This document shows positions 12,070 through 22,174 of a stretch of DNA of 64,000 nt, piece after piece. The position numbers and the translations under genes are program-made. Each line of letters opens with the position of its first letter. The stretch's first letter is position 1. A model generated the notes under the pieces. The model ran no database searches and was not told where the DNA came from. It saw nothing but the letters and a program-made list of their open reading frames with translations. The DNA comes from Brasenia schreberi. Taxonomy: Eukaryota; Streptophyta; Magnoliopsida; Nymphaeales; Cabombaceae. The stretch is from assembly GCA_036023115.1 (NCBI GenBank), contig JAYKKT010000079.1, positions 17,285,001 to 17,349,000 on the forward strand. Reading direction: 5' to 3'.

Positions 12070-12888
12070 GATTAGGGTTAAGTGTTGTAGCCTTTCCTAG
12101 TAACATAATAAAATCTAAAAGGAAAGATAAGGATGACAAGATCCCTAATAAAATCAGGAATATTATCTAACAATTAGAAAAAGCAAGAATTTCACAATGA
12201 CTGACTTGAAAATTTTGTTGGTTTACATATATCACGGCCCACAAATCACAATGTTTTACACTTCAATTTGCACATGTTAATTCAGGAGCAATGGGATTCA
12301 AACCACCAAACAAAGTTAACTAAAAATGCTATTGTTAATGTGTGATTCACTGGGACTAAGTGTGCTAGCCTTTCTTAGCAGCACATGATAGAAATTGAAA
12401 GGAAAGGTTAAGAAGCCAAGATTTTCAACAAAATCAAGAATATGATCTAACAATTAGAAAAACAAGAAATTTACAATGTGATATGAAAATTTTATGGTTT
12501 AAATGTGTCGCAGCCCACAAATCACAATATTTTACACTTCAATTTGCACATGTTAATTCACGAGGAATGGGATTCAAATCATCAAACAAAGTGAACTAGA
12601 AATGCTACGTTAGTGTGTGATTCATTGAGACTATGTGTTGCAGCCTTTCCTAGCGGCACATGATAGTAATCTAAAAGTAAAGGTCAAGATGACAAGATCC
12701 CAAACAAAATTAAGAATATGATCTAACAATTAGAAAAAATAAGAATTTCATAATGACTGATCTGAAAAAATTGTAGGTTTTAATGTGTCACGGCCCATAA
12801 ATCACAATGTTTTACACTTCGATTCACACTTGTTAATTCACCAGCAATGGGATTCAAACCGCCAAACAAAGTTAACTAGAGAGTAGAG
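12070..12888 (+). repeat. 277-bp tandem triplication
   Basis: Three consecutive copies share GTTGTAGCCTTTCCTAG, ATCTAACAATTAGAAAAA, CCCACAAATCACAATGTTTT, CAATTTGCACATGTTAATTC and GGGATTCAAACC. The AGCCTTTC landmark lies at 12089, 12367 and 12642, giving periods of 278 and 275 bp. The copies differ by about 10-15% by eye, so the array is old. No coding frame runs through it. Phrases like CCACCGTCGG near 13370 suggest it may sit inside a non-autonomous DNA transposon, but I found no confirmed termini. Confidence 0.85.
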
Positions 12889-12889
12889 A

Positions 12890-14970
12890 GAGACTTTGCC
12901 TTAGTTGCTAACTACCAAAAGAAAAGAATAGTCGCAGTTTTTGGCAAAGCATTACCCACAATGAACTGTCAACCTGTCTTGCACATTGCAGTAAGAGGTG
13001 ATGAGATTGAGAAGATGGTGAGATGCTTCCTTTTTCATGTGATTTGGTCACTAGAAAATCGAGAAAGAGAGAGGATTAGGGACTTGGTCACAGAGAGGAG
13101 GGATTAGGTGATGAGAGTGAGAAGACCATGAGATGCTCCCTTTTTTCTCAAGTGATTTGGTCGATAAAAAATCGAGGGATTAGGTGATGAGATTGAAGAG
13201 ATAGAGGATTAAGGATTTGGTCACGAGAAAATTGAGAGAGAGAAAAGGGATTCAACCTTTTCATTTATAAAACTATTTCGGGTGGTTGGGAACCAACGGT
13301 AATAACCAAAAGAACCACTGGCAATATGTAAAATATTTCTGATGGTTTCCGGAATTGAAATACACCACCGTCGGAAAAGATTTTAAGTAATTAACGACTT
13401 TGTGATCTGTTAGAAAAAATAATATGACCATGGGTAATTTATCCACATAAATGTCGACAATTTTGTCATATTTCTTACTGTTTAATCATTAAATTTATTT
13501 TTTGAAATATTCTAACCATGGGAATCTTTTTGGTAGTTGTCAGAAAAGCTCGAATTTGTACTAATGTGTTATCAAAATCCCCAACAACAACACAGTAGTC
13601 AATACGACCTACCAGTTCAGCTATCGCTCTGGGTGAAGAACAAATTATTTCTACTATTACATCCATTTTTTCACTAACGATCACATTTAATCCACACCGG
13701 CATGAGTTTGTCCATGGTTTATCTGGTGGAAAGAGAAGCCGTTGTGTTTCCAAAAGTGATGTTCCTAGAAGAAGGTAATTCCTTTTCATTTAATCGTGCT
13801 TTACGTCGAAGAAGGTTCCTTGTCATACTCAAAATGTAACCTGCTGCTTGTCTTCTGGTCGACTTTGTGAAATTTGATCGAGTGCAACCGAGCTCGAGGA
13901 GAAACAAGCTAAAGAAAATGCTCGGCATAAGCTTCATCTAAATCAATATTCCATGTTCAGGCTCAAGCTCGAACTCTCTATATATCATACGTTGCATATC
14001 TATGCATACAAAACTTGATTAGGCTCACGAGCTTTCTGACCCAAGCATTGGCGATCGAGCTCGACTTGCTATCAACTTGTGCTAGAAAAAGTAGAGTCAA
14101 GTTCAAGCTTTTCCTAAGGCGTCCAGGTCGAGCAGCTTGTGCGGAGCTCTGCCCACATGAACCCCTGATCGTGATCCGGTGACTTTGGATCAAATGGAGA
14201 GACAACAATGGAATGCCGAAACATGTTGCTTTGGTGAACTCTGATTACTTGCTGTGATTAATTTCCAAATCCAACTAAACCAACACTTTTATCAGGCAGA
14301 CATTGATCACGTAGAGGAGGGTCCGGGCATATCTTCAGGAAGGAAGGAGACGTCCGCCAATGGCAGCAGCAAGTCACAATGCATGTGCTTGATGTGACAC
14401 GCATGTGCTCGTGCTCATGCTCATGCAATGTTTGTGGACTCCAAGCCTTTCAAGAAACAGATAACCCATCAACGAGAACAATTGAATCGATAAATATTGA
14501 GATCACCAATGAGCTTGAACTGGACCCACTTGCAGTGTTGCATTTTTCTACCTTTACATATTGAGATCATAAATAGATAGATAGATAGATAGAGATCCAG
14601 TACACATTCAATCCACTGAACCCCACACAAAAAGGCAGATAAGCAAGATATGTTTCAAGAAGGGTGATATATATAGATCATGGACCGGGTCTTTGATCAA
14701 GAGGAAGTGTACACGACCCGTTCTTTCAATAATCAAATCATGTTTGGCCTTATCAATAATTGGAGGTTTTGCCTAACAATCATTTTGTATTTAGGAGGAT
14801 AACCACGGATTTATTTATATGCAAATCAATTTGCTAAGCGATGCTGACGAAAATATATCAATGGTTTAGATTGGGAATGTACACATATTCAAAAGTAAAA
14901 ATGTCCTAACCTCCAGTTAATTTTTTATTATTGATCTCTCTTCTCAAACGTTATAAAATGTTTGCATCTG
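12890..14970. other. Intergenic; GAGCTCGA-rich dispersed repeat at 13850-14200
   Basis: Positions 13020-13240 contain repeated GATTAGGTGATGAGA / GATTTGGTCA phrases. The 104-codon minus frame at 13789-13475 is unrecognised. Positions 13850-14200 carry repeated GAGCTCGA/GCTCGAGC motifs seen in decayed hAT-like repeats. A short (ATAG)n tract lies at 14574-14594. Confidence 0.4.
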
Positions 14971-15112
14971 GTTGTATACAAACTTGTATCTGCATGAACA
15001 AGGCAATTCTATCAAGAAAGAAGCTTTCTCCATGTATGCCAAGGAGCTAATCACCATGGCCCTCGTGGGCAGGAATAGATTGAAGAACAAGCAAAGGTTC
15101 AATTCAGAACAC

Positions 15113-15250
15113 GGTTTTGTTGTGGCAGTCTTTTTTATAGTATCTCATCTTGTCATAGTTGAAGCACTTTACCCGAGGATTCCTACGAATTCTTCAAATT
15201 TTGATCGCTCTGCTTCTTATTTTTATCAAATTTCTTATTTGGTTTTCCGT
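15113..15250 (-). mobile_element. Inverted copia gag fragment (zinc-knuckle region)
   Basis: The reverse complement matches 18950-19087 closely. The minus strand reads VKCFNYDKMRYYKKDC, a decayed CCHC knuckle in which the second Cys and the His are both Tyr. It lies in opposite orientation to the RNase H fragment just downstream, so the locus has been rearranged. Confidence 0.75.
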
Positions 15251-15289
15251 ATTGGTCTTGTAAGTAGATATCAAAGTAATCTTAAATGG

Positions 15290-16036
15290 TAGCATTGGAT
15301 AGCTGTGAAAAATTTTTAAGATATCTCAAAGGAATAAAAGACCTGAAACTTTATTTTCTAGCAGATGAACTGAAAGTGATATGATACTCAGATGTTGACT
15401 TTGCTGGGACCAAAGATGACAGCAAATCAACCTCTAACAAATATTTTTATTTAGAAGCGATGCAGTTTTTTGGGCATGCAAAAAACAAGGTTATGTAGCA
15501 TTGCATACACAAGAGGTTGAGTATGTTGCTTGTAGTACGGTTGCTACTAGTGTCGTTTGGATAAGTCGCTTCATACATGATTTGAAGCTGGATATAACCA
15601 ACGAGCCAATTGTAATATATTTTGACAATAGTGCAGCAATTACTCTTATTAAGAGTAGAGTTGATAACTCATAAAGTAAGAAAATAATGGTTAAATATCA
15701 CTATGTTCATGATATGCTCAAAAGAAATGAAATAACTATATGTTATATGCCAACTATTGACATGTTAGCTGACCCCTTAACAAAAGGCATCTTAGAAGAA
15801 TTGTTTACTAAACATGTAACTCATATGGGGTTGAGATATGCCTAGTATATAAGTGTAGAAAATACACTTTGTTGTGAGTTATGCTGGATAAACACATTGC
15901 TTGAGGAAAAACCACATAATGGATAAAAGTTGTAATTTAGTTATAAAAAGAAAAAATGATACAACTTATTAAATCCCAAAGTAGTGGGAGGAAAAAACCT
16001 GTATCAAAAGATTGGCTCTAGTGGCCAACTGGGAGA
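15290..16036 (+). mobile_element. Ty1/copia RNase H fragment and 3' untranslated region
   Basis: Broken frames read YSDVDFAGTKDDSKSTSNKY (15385-15450), then after frame changes EYVACSTVATSVVWISRFIH, IYFDNSAAITLIKS and ADPLTKGI (to about 15795), the standard end of copia pol. Several in-frame stops (for example VI-stop-YSDVD) make it inactive. A purine-rich AACTGGGAGA, a likely polypurine tract, lies directly before the LTR start at 16037. Confidence 0.9.
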
Positions 16037-16305
16037 TGTAAGTAGTGGATGGTCACTATCAGCTCCATTACTAACGACTATGTAATGCGAGAAGAATGAC
16101 CTTTTTCTCGGATTTCACGAGATCGTATTTTTTAAAAATCAAATGTTTATAAAAACTATTTTTCGTTTTTGAAAAGGTCACACGCATTTCTCGGACAAAG
16201 CAAAATGGTTGTTAAAAAGAAAAGCCCAGAGAGGAAAACTCAAAAGATGGAAAAGTCATTTATAAATACAAAGAATTGTATAGAAAGTAAAGTGAGATTC
16301 ACACT
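16037..16305 (+). mobile_element. Partial copia LTR, plus orientation
   Basis: It starts TGTAAGTAGTGGATGG right after the polypurine-like tract and is nearly the reverse complement of 20996-21272. It includes a TATA-like TTTATAAATACAAAG near 16258. The similarity ends at GTGAGATTCACACT, where a CT-rich tract takes over, so the R/U5 end has been lost or replaced. Confidence 0.85.
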
Positions 16306-16318
16306 ATCTCTCTCCATG

Positions 16319-16320
<2 letters not shown>

Positions 16321-16403
<83 letters not shown>
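16321..16403. repeat. (TC)n microsatellite, about 82 bp
   Basis: Uninterrupted TC run. It gives long Leu-Ser frames on one strand and Arg-Glu frames on the other, which are artefacts. Confidence 0.97.
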
Positions 16404-16406
<3 letters not shown>

Positions 16407-16990
16407 ATTTAAACCCATCTAAACAGTTGTTTTGCCAAATCGCGGGTGGCAAAAATGTCGGTTTTGCAAAATCATGGGTGTAAAATCACCCGGGTAACGG
16501 TTTTTCTTGCTAAAAAGATGGTTTTACCTTTGCACGGAAATGAAAATTATAAAATACCAATATGCAAAATTATTAAAATATTTAGATATTTTGGGGTGAA
16601 AAGATAGTTGTACTCTTGTTAGAGTAAAAAGTCTTTCCTACCCTCTAACAGTTCGTGAAACTACAAAAAACCATGGTATAGTTTTACAGATTTGTCCCTA
16701 GTCATTTCAAGAAATTACAGAATCCACATTTTTGGGTATTTTTATGGATATAGCCCTATTAGTTTTACAAAATATTCATTCCACTGTCTTGAAAAAGTAT
16801 AAGAATACCCTTGTACTTTCTAAGAAATGCCTGAATAGTATTTTTTCAAATACACTCCTAGATTTTACAGTATTTCCAGAATGATAACTGGAGGTTAAAT
16901 AAACTGCAGAACAATGCCTAGAAATATTTACTCCCTAGATTTTATATTGTTTTCAGAATGATACCTACAAGTTAAATAATCGGTCACTCC
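16403..16990 (+). repeat. 0.58-kb direct repeat, copy 1
   Basis: It starts TTGTATTTAAACCCA and matches 17589-18140 at an offset of 1186 bp. Shared landmarks are GAAATGAAAATTATAAAATA, GTTAGAGTAAAAAGTCTTT and TCATTTCAAGAAATTACAGA. Both copies follow a CT-rich tract. They could be paired repeats of a separate retroelement. Confidence 0.85.
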
Positions 16991-17324
16991 AAAAATGTAT
17001 ATTGGTTCTAAAATTGAAAAAAAAAATTGCATTAATGAGAGAGAAGCTTAAAAACCTTTTCCTCCGTAAGTAGATTTTTTACCAAAAAAAAAGGAGAAGG
17101 AGAAGAAAATAGAAAAAGAAAGTTTGGACAACCGGAAGCAACCCGTTGAAGGTAGCCTTAGGCAGGTTGAAGCCTTAGAAACCAAAGGCATAGCCTATAT
17201 ACAATAGAGATCAGGCAAAGAGAAAAAAAGAGAAGGTCAATTGAGCGGAAAAGAACTATTCGCGGCCTCCTCTTTGTTTATTCTTCCTGTTTCTCTCCCT
17301 CAGCAAGGAAACCAAAGAGGAACA

Positions 17325-17472
17325 AAGGCTATGCCAAGACGACTAAAGGCAAAGCCAAGAAGGTTAGAAGCTAAGCCTAGATCACTAGAGGTAGAACCTA
17401 GACGGCATGAGACAGAGAGTCGAAGATGGCCTAAGGCATAACCGAAAGTGGCCTGAGGCAGAGCCCAGATGG
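17325..17472 (+). repeat. 21-bp minisatellite (heptad-coding)
   Basis: About seven degenerate 21-bp units begin at 17325, 17346, 17367, 17388, 17409 and onward, of the form AAGGCAAAGCCAAGAAGGTTA. Read in frame +1 from 17241, they encode KAMPRRL, KAKPRRL, EAKPRSL, EVEPRRH and ETESRRW, then a stop. It lies between the two copies of the 0.58-kb repeat. It may be a coincidentally open minisatellite rather than a protein. Confidence 0.75.
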
Positions 17473-17588
17473 TTGGAGGCAAACACTGGGAAGGGCGACG
17501 ACGACAACCCATAGGCGGCGGTAAGGGTCGCTCCTCTTCCTCCTCTAGTCTTGGTCTCTCTCCCTATCTCTCTCTCACTCTCTCTAGA

Positions 17589-18140
17589 TTGTATTTAAAC
17601 CCACCTAAACTGCAGTTTGCAAAACCGCGGGCGACAAAACTGTGGGTGGAAAATCGCATGGGCAATAGTTTTTCCTACTGAAAAGACGGTTTGCCTTTGT
17701 ATAGAAATGAAAATTATAAAATACCAATGGGCAAAATTACTAAAATGTTCAGATATTTTTGGGTGAAAAAACTTACCCTTGTTAGAGTAAAAAGTCTTTT
17801 CTATCCTTTGAAAGTTTGTGAAACTACAAAAAACTATGGTGTAGTTTTACTGATTGGTCCCTTGTCATTTCAAGAAATTACAGAACCATATTTTGGGTGT
17901 TTTATGGATATAGCCTTATCAATTTTACAAAATATCCATTATACCACCCTGAAAAAGTACAAGAATTGCCATAAACAATATTTTTTAAATACACTCACAG
18001 ATTTTATAATATTTCCAGATTGATACCTATAGGTTAAATAAACTACATAACACTGTCTAAAAGTATTTACTCCTCGAATTTTATAATATTTCTAGAATGA
18101 TACCTACAGGTTAAATAAACTACAATAAATATTCTAAAAA
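17589..18140 (+). repeat. 0.58-kb direct repeat, copy 2
   Basis: Partner of 16403-16990. Its 3' part holds an internal duplication of a TTTATAATATTTC...GATACCTA...GGTTAAATAAACTAC phrase. It ends about 170 bp before the copia gag start, so it may be the remains of that element's 5' end. Confidence 0.8.
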
Positions 18141-18309
18141 TATTTACTGTTTAGTACTTAGAACTTGTAGATATTGTATTTAGGTGTCTAACTATATTTT
18201 TTTGGTTCTTTATGAAATGTCTTATGTAAATCCATCTTATGCATGTTTTATATTTTCTTTCTTAAAATGTACAGACTCTCTACTTGTTGTCTCTGTCAAA
18301 AGTTTAAAA

Positions 18310-20795
18310 AATGACTTCTAAAATTTACATGTATAAATTGGCAAAGACTGAAAAGTTAAATGGCCTAAATTTCTAAACTTAGAAAAGAAAAATACCATTG
18401 GCCTTAACTTTAGAAAGAGTTGACTATGTACTGAATGAAACAATTTTACTTCTTATACCAGTTGTAATAAATGAGGAAAAAGAGATATATAAGATATTTC
18501 TAAAGGATGACACAATAGTCAAGACAATAATATTGACTTACATGGAAGACGACTTGATTAGGGTCTTTGAGAAATTTGAAACTACCAAAGAGTTATTTGA
18601 TTCACCTACTACTAAATACGATACTATAACTAAGATGCATATACAACTACTCCTTCAGAAGTATAACTCTTACAAAATGAAAGTAGGTGACAACATAGTT
18701 GAACATGTTAACTAAATGTTGGTAAATGACTAGAGATTTGGTTGTAGGAAAGTGAGTCATTCTTAAAATAATGCAAATAGCCACGATTCTAAATAGTTTT
18801 TCCCCTTCTTTAAACATACTAACCACAACTCTAAGATTTGGACCTGATTTTACCCTTTCTGAACTCCTATTGAGACTAGCAATCGAGTAAGAACATATGA
18901 ACAAAAATAAAATGAAAAAATTGCTAGCTCAAAAAACAATCAGGAAAAAAAAACAAATAAGAAATTTGGTAAGAATAAAAAGCAGAGCAGCCAAAATTTT
19001 AAAAAAACATAGGAATTCGCTTCTCGAGTAAAGTGTTTCAACTATTGTAAGATGAGGCACTACAAAATAGACTATCGCAACAAAAAAAAAAATAGAGGTA
19101 GCAATCAACAATGTGTCTTAACGGAGAAGCAAGACATAATTTTAGTTATTTTTAAGTATCTCTATATGTACCGCTTGGTGCCTTGTTGATGGATTGACTC
19201 TAGAGCGACTGGACAAATATCAAAGATTGGGTCATATAAGTTTAAGTTGATAAAATTAACCAACTCTAACTTATTGCCAATTTTCATGAAAACACTTTTA
19301 ATAAGTGTGAAGCATGTATAAAAGAAAAAATGACTAAAAAATCATTTTCTAAAGAGGTAACTAGGGCAACAACCCTATTAGAGATTATTTATACTGATTT
19401 ATGTGAACCGTTTAGAGTAAGAACATATCGATAAAAGGCTTATTTCATAATCTTTATTGATGATTACTTGAGATATACTTATATATATCTTTTAACACAT
19501 AAATATGAGGTACTTGAAGCGTTCAAAGAGTATAAGTAGTAAATAGAAAATCAATTGGAATATACAATCAAAATCTTGAGATCAGATAGAGGTGGAGAAT
19601 ATATCTCTACAGAATTTTTAGAATTCTGTAAAGACTTTGGTATTACAAAGCAAAATACAATACCAAAACACCTCAATAGAGTGGTATAGCAGAAAGATAT
19701 AACATGACTCTATCGAACATTACAAGATCTATGTTAATAGATGCTTTTATGCCAAGGATATTTTAGAGAGAAGTGATAAGTACAGTTATGTATATACTCA
19801 ATAGAGTTCCATGTAAAGTTGTATTCTTCACACCATATGAGATGTGGTTTGAAAGAAAACCAAACCTAGGTCATATCAGGAGGTGGGGATCTATCGCTCA
19901 TGTGAAGATCCTTGGCCAGTCAAGAGACAAACTAGATAGTCGGTATTTAGGATGTATATTCATTGAATATCCTAAATGATCTAAAAAATATCAATTTTAT
20001 AACAAGGACCATGAACTGATATAAAGCAAGGATGCAAAATTCTTAGAACAAACTAAGAATGACATTCTTGAGAATGATGATGAGTATGTTGATAATCTAA
20101 TATATCTAAATCAATAATCATTTGAACTCATTGATGAACTTTCTTTACAAACCGAATCTTTAAGTGGACACAAAAGGCTTAGGGTCACACCATCCTACTT
20201 AATGGATTATCAAACTTATCTTGGAGAAGAATGTATAATTCAGTAGATTTAGATGAGTTGACTGATAACTTGACTGATCATCAGGCTATAAACTCATCAA
20301 AAGCAACAGACTAGGAGAAAGCCATGGATGAAGAAATTGAATCTATTGAGAAAAACCAAGTCTGAGAACTGACTGATTTGCCAAAATGAAGGAAAGACAT
20401 AGGCTGCAAATGGATTCTGAAAAAGAAATATAAGGTTGATGGTTTAATCGAAAAGTTTAAAGCGAGGTTAATTACAAAGGGTTTTTCGCAAAAAAAAAGA
20501 ATAGATTATGTTAAGACATATTTCCCTATTGCGAAATTTGCATTCATCTAAATAATCCTGGCGATATCTGCATATTATGATTTGGACTTACATCAGGTTG
20601 ATGTAAAAACTGTTTTTTCAAACGAAGATTTAGATGAAATCATATATATGCAGCAATACGAAGGATATATAATTGAAGGCCAAGAAGATAAAGTATATAA
20701 GTTGAGAAAATCCCTATAAGACCTAAAACAATCACTTCGCCTATGGTATTTAACTTTCCAAAATACCATTATTGAACTTGGGTTTGTGGCTAATG
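18310..20795 (+). mobile_element. Degenerate Ty1/copia gag-pol (gag to RT)
   Basis: Consecutive broken frames run in copia order. Gag opens MTSKIYMYKLAKTEKLNG at 18310 and has a long UBN2-like stretch to 18714. A decayed zinc knuckle (CFNYCKMRHYKIDY) lies at 19035-19080. A protease-like DSRAT (normally DSGAT) lies near 19200. The pre-integrase CEACIKEKMTK is near 19312, then TDLCEPF, FIIFIDDYLRYTYIY, ILRSDRGGEYISTEF and the integrase C-part (19773-19976). RT begins CKWILKKKYKVDG at about 20407 and runs through DLDLHQVDVKT and IYMQQYEGY to GFVANEL at 20795. Many stops and frameshifts make it dead. RT ends abruptly at an inverted LTR, without RNase H. Confidence 0.92.
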
Positions 20796-21272
20796 AGCTC
20801 TGATAAGTCTTTGTTTGCTAAAGCCGTTTGAGATTTTTGGTGTTCGCTTATAGCGCAGCGGAAGCTGACTGTCCCATGGTTCTGCTTTCTGTTCTTTTCT
20901 TTGCTTTCTGTATTTCCTATAATGTAGAATGATAAAGGAACAAAGAAGTATGTATGATGCTTCTAGGTTACCCGTAGAGAGTTTTCTCAAAATATTGTAA
21001 GTGTCAATCTCACTTTACTTTATGTACGATTCTTTGTATTTATATATGGCTTTTTCATCTTCCAAGTTTTTCTCTTTGGGCTTTCCTTTTTAACAGTCAT
21101 TTTGCTTTATCCGGGAAATGCGTGGGACCTTTTCAAAACCAAAAAATAGTTTTTATTAATGTTTGATTTTTGAAAAAATTTGATTTCATGAAACCCGGGA
21201 AGAGGGCCCTTCTTCCCGCATTTCATGATTATTGTTAATAATGGGGCCGATAGTGGCCATCCGGTACTTAGA
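20793..21272 (-). mobile_element. Inverted copia 5' LTR with primer-binding-site-like end
   Basis: On the minus strand, 21272-20996 matches the LTR at 16037-16305, including a TATATAAATACAAAG box. The sequence then continues about 190 bp to TTATCAGAGCTC (20806-20795), close to the copia primer-binding site TGGTATCAGAGC (initiator tRNA-Met). It is therefore a 5' LTR plus PBS facing left, directly abutting the rightward RT fragment. Confidence 0.75.
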
Positions 21273-21279
21273 GGTTTAT

Positions 21280-22050
21280 GTAGAGAAGGTTAGGGGAGAT
21301 CGTATGAGCCATAGAGTCTTCCTTTTTTTTTTAAGACAACTCATGTATCTTTTTATTTGTGATCTTTCCCTTTAAGTATCTTACTTTTTAAGCTTTTCGT
21401 TTCCAATTTTTGAGAGTTATGACTCTGTAATCGTCCGAGTATCTTGTAAATGTAAAATGGTTTTGTAAACTTTTTTATTAAATGTGAAAACCGGAGGGTG
21501 TTATCTTTCTTGATTTCGTGAGAGTGCTTGTGGAGGCCGAATGTAACTTACGGCCCTTGCAGTAGAGAAACGGCATGGTCTTTTTCCTTGCGGATCGGTT
21601 TTCGGGAAGTAGAACCTGCTTTTTTTTAGTGAAGAGTAGGAGGATCTAAGAACCAGAACATAATGGGCATCACCTTCTGTCCTCCTCCTTTCTCGAAGAA
21701 GAAGTTGGGCATTTCGTAATTGCCCCACACATGCACCGTATGTTGGGGATAACAAGCCAGAAGTATGAACTGATGTCCCAAGTGCTTGCCCTTCGATATG
21801 ACTTCATAACAATCAAATAAAATGAGAGAGATTTGGATGAAGATGAATGTCTCAATTATCAGGCAACCCAAGGAAATCTAGACCATCAATCTCTATCTAA
21901 GAATAGAAATGGATGAGAACGTCATGTATTGCCCTTTTTCTAGAATAATATTTACTAAAATTAACCAAAGATCCTACTAGATGAGGAGTAACTTAAGTGT
22001 AATATTGCAACTACCAAGCCGATAATGGTTTGATAATGATATGAAGGGCT
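21280..22050. other. Intergenic, nothing recognised
   Basis: Overlapping minus-strand frames (21871-21501) show no known domain. Confidence 0.35.
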
Positions 22051-22172
<122 letters not shown>

Positions 22173-22174
22173 AT

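Noticed and set aside
12070..12888. CRISPR-like repeat array
   Set aside because: The repeats are about 277 bp, directly joined, without spacers, in a plant nuclear genome.
14972..15292. 106-codon frame as a gene
   Set aside because: Its second half is antisense copia gag (15113-15250).
16169..16483. Leu-Ser and Arg-Glu repeat proteins
   Set aside because: They come from the (TC)n tract in and after the copia LTR.
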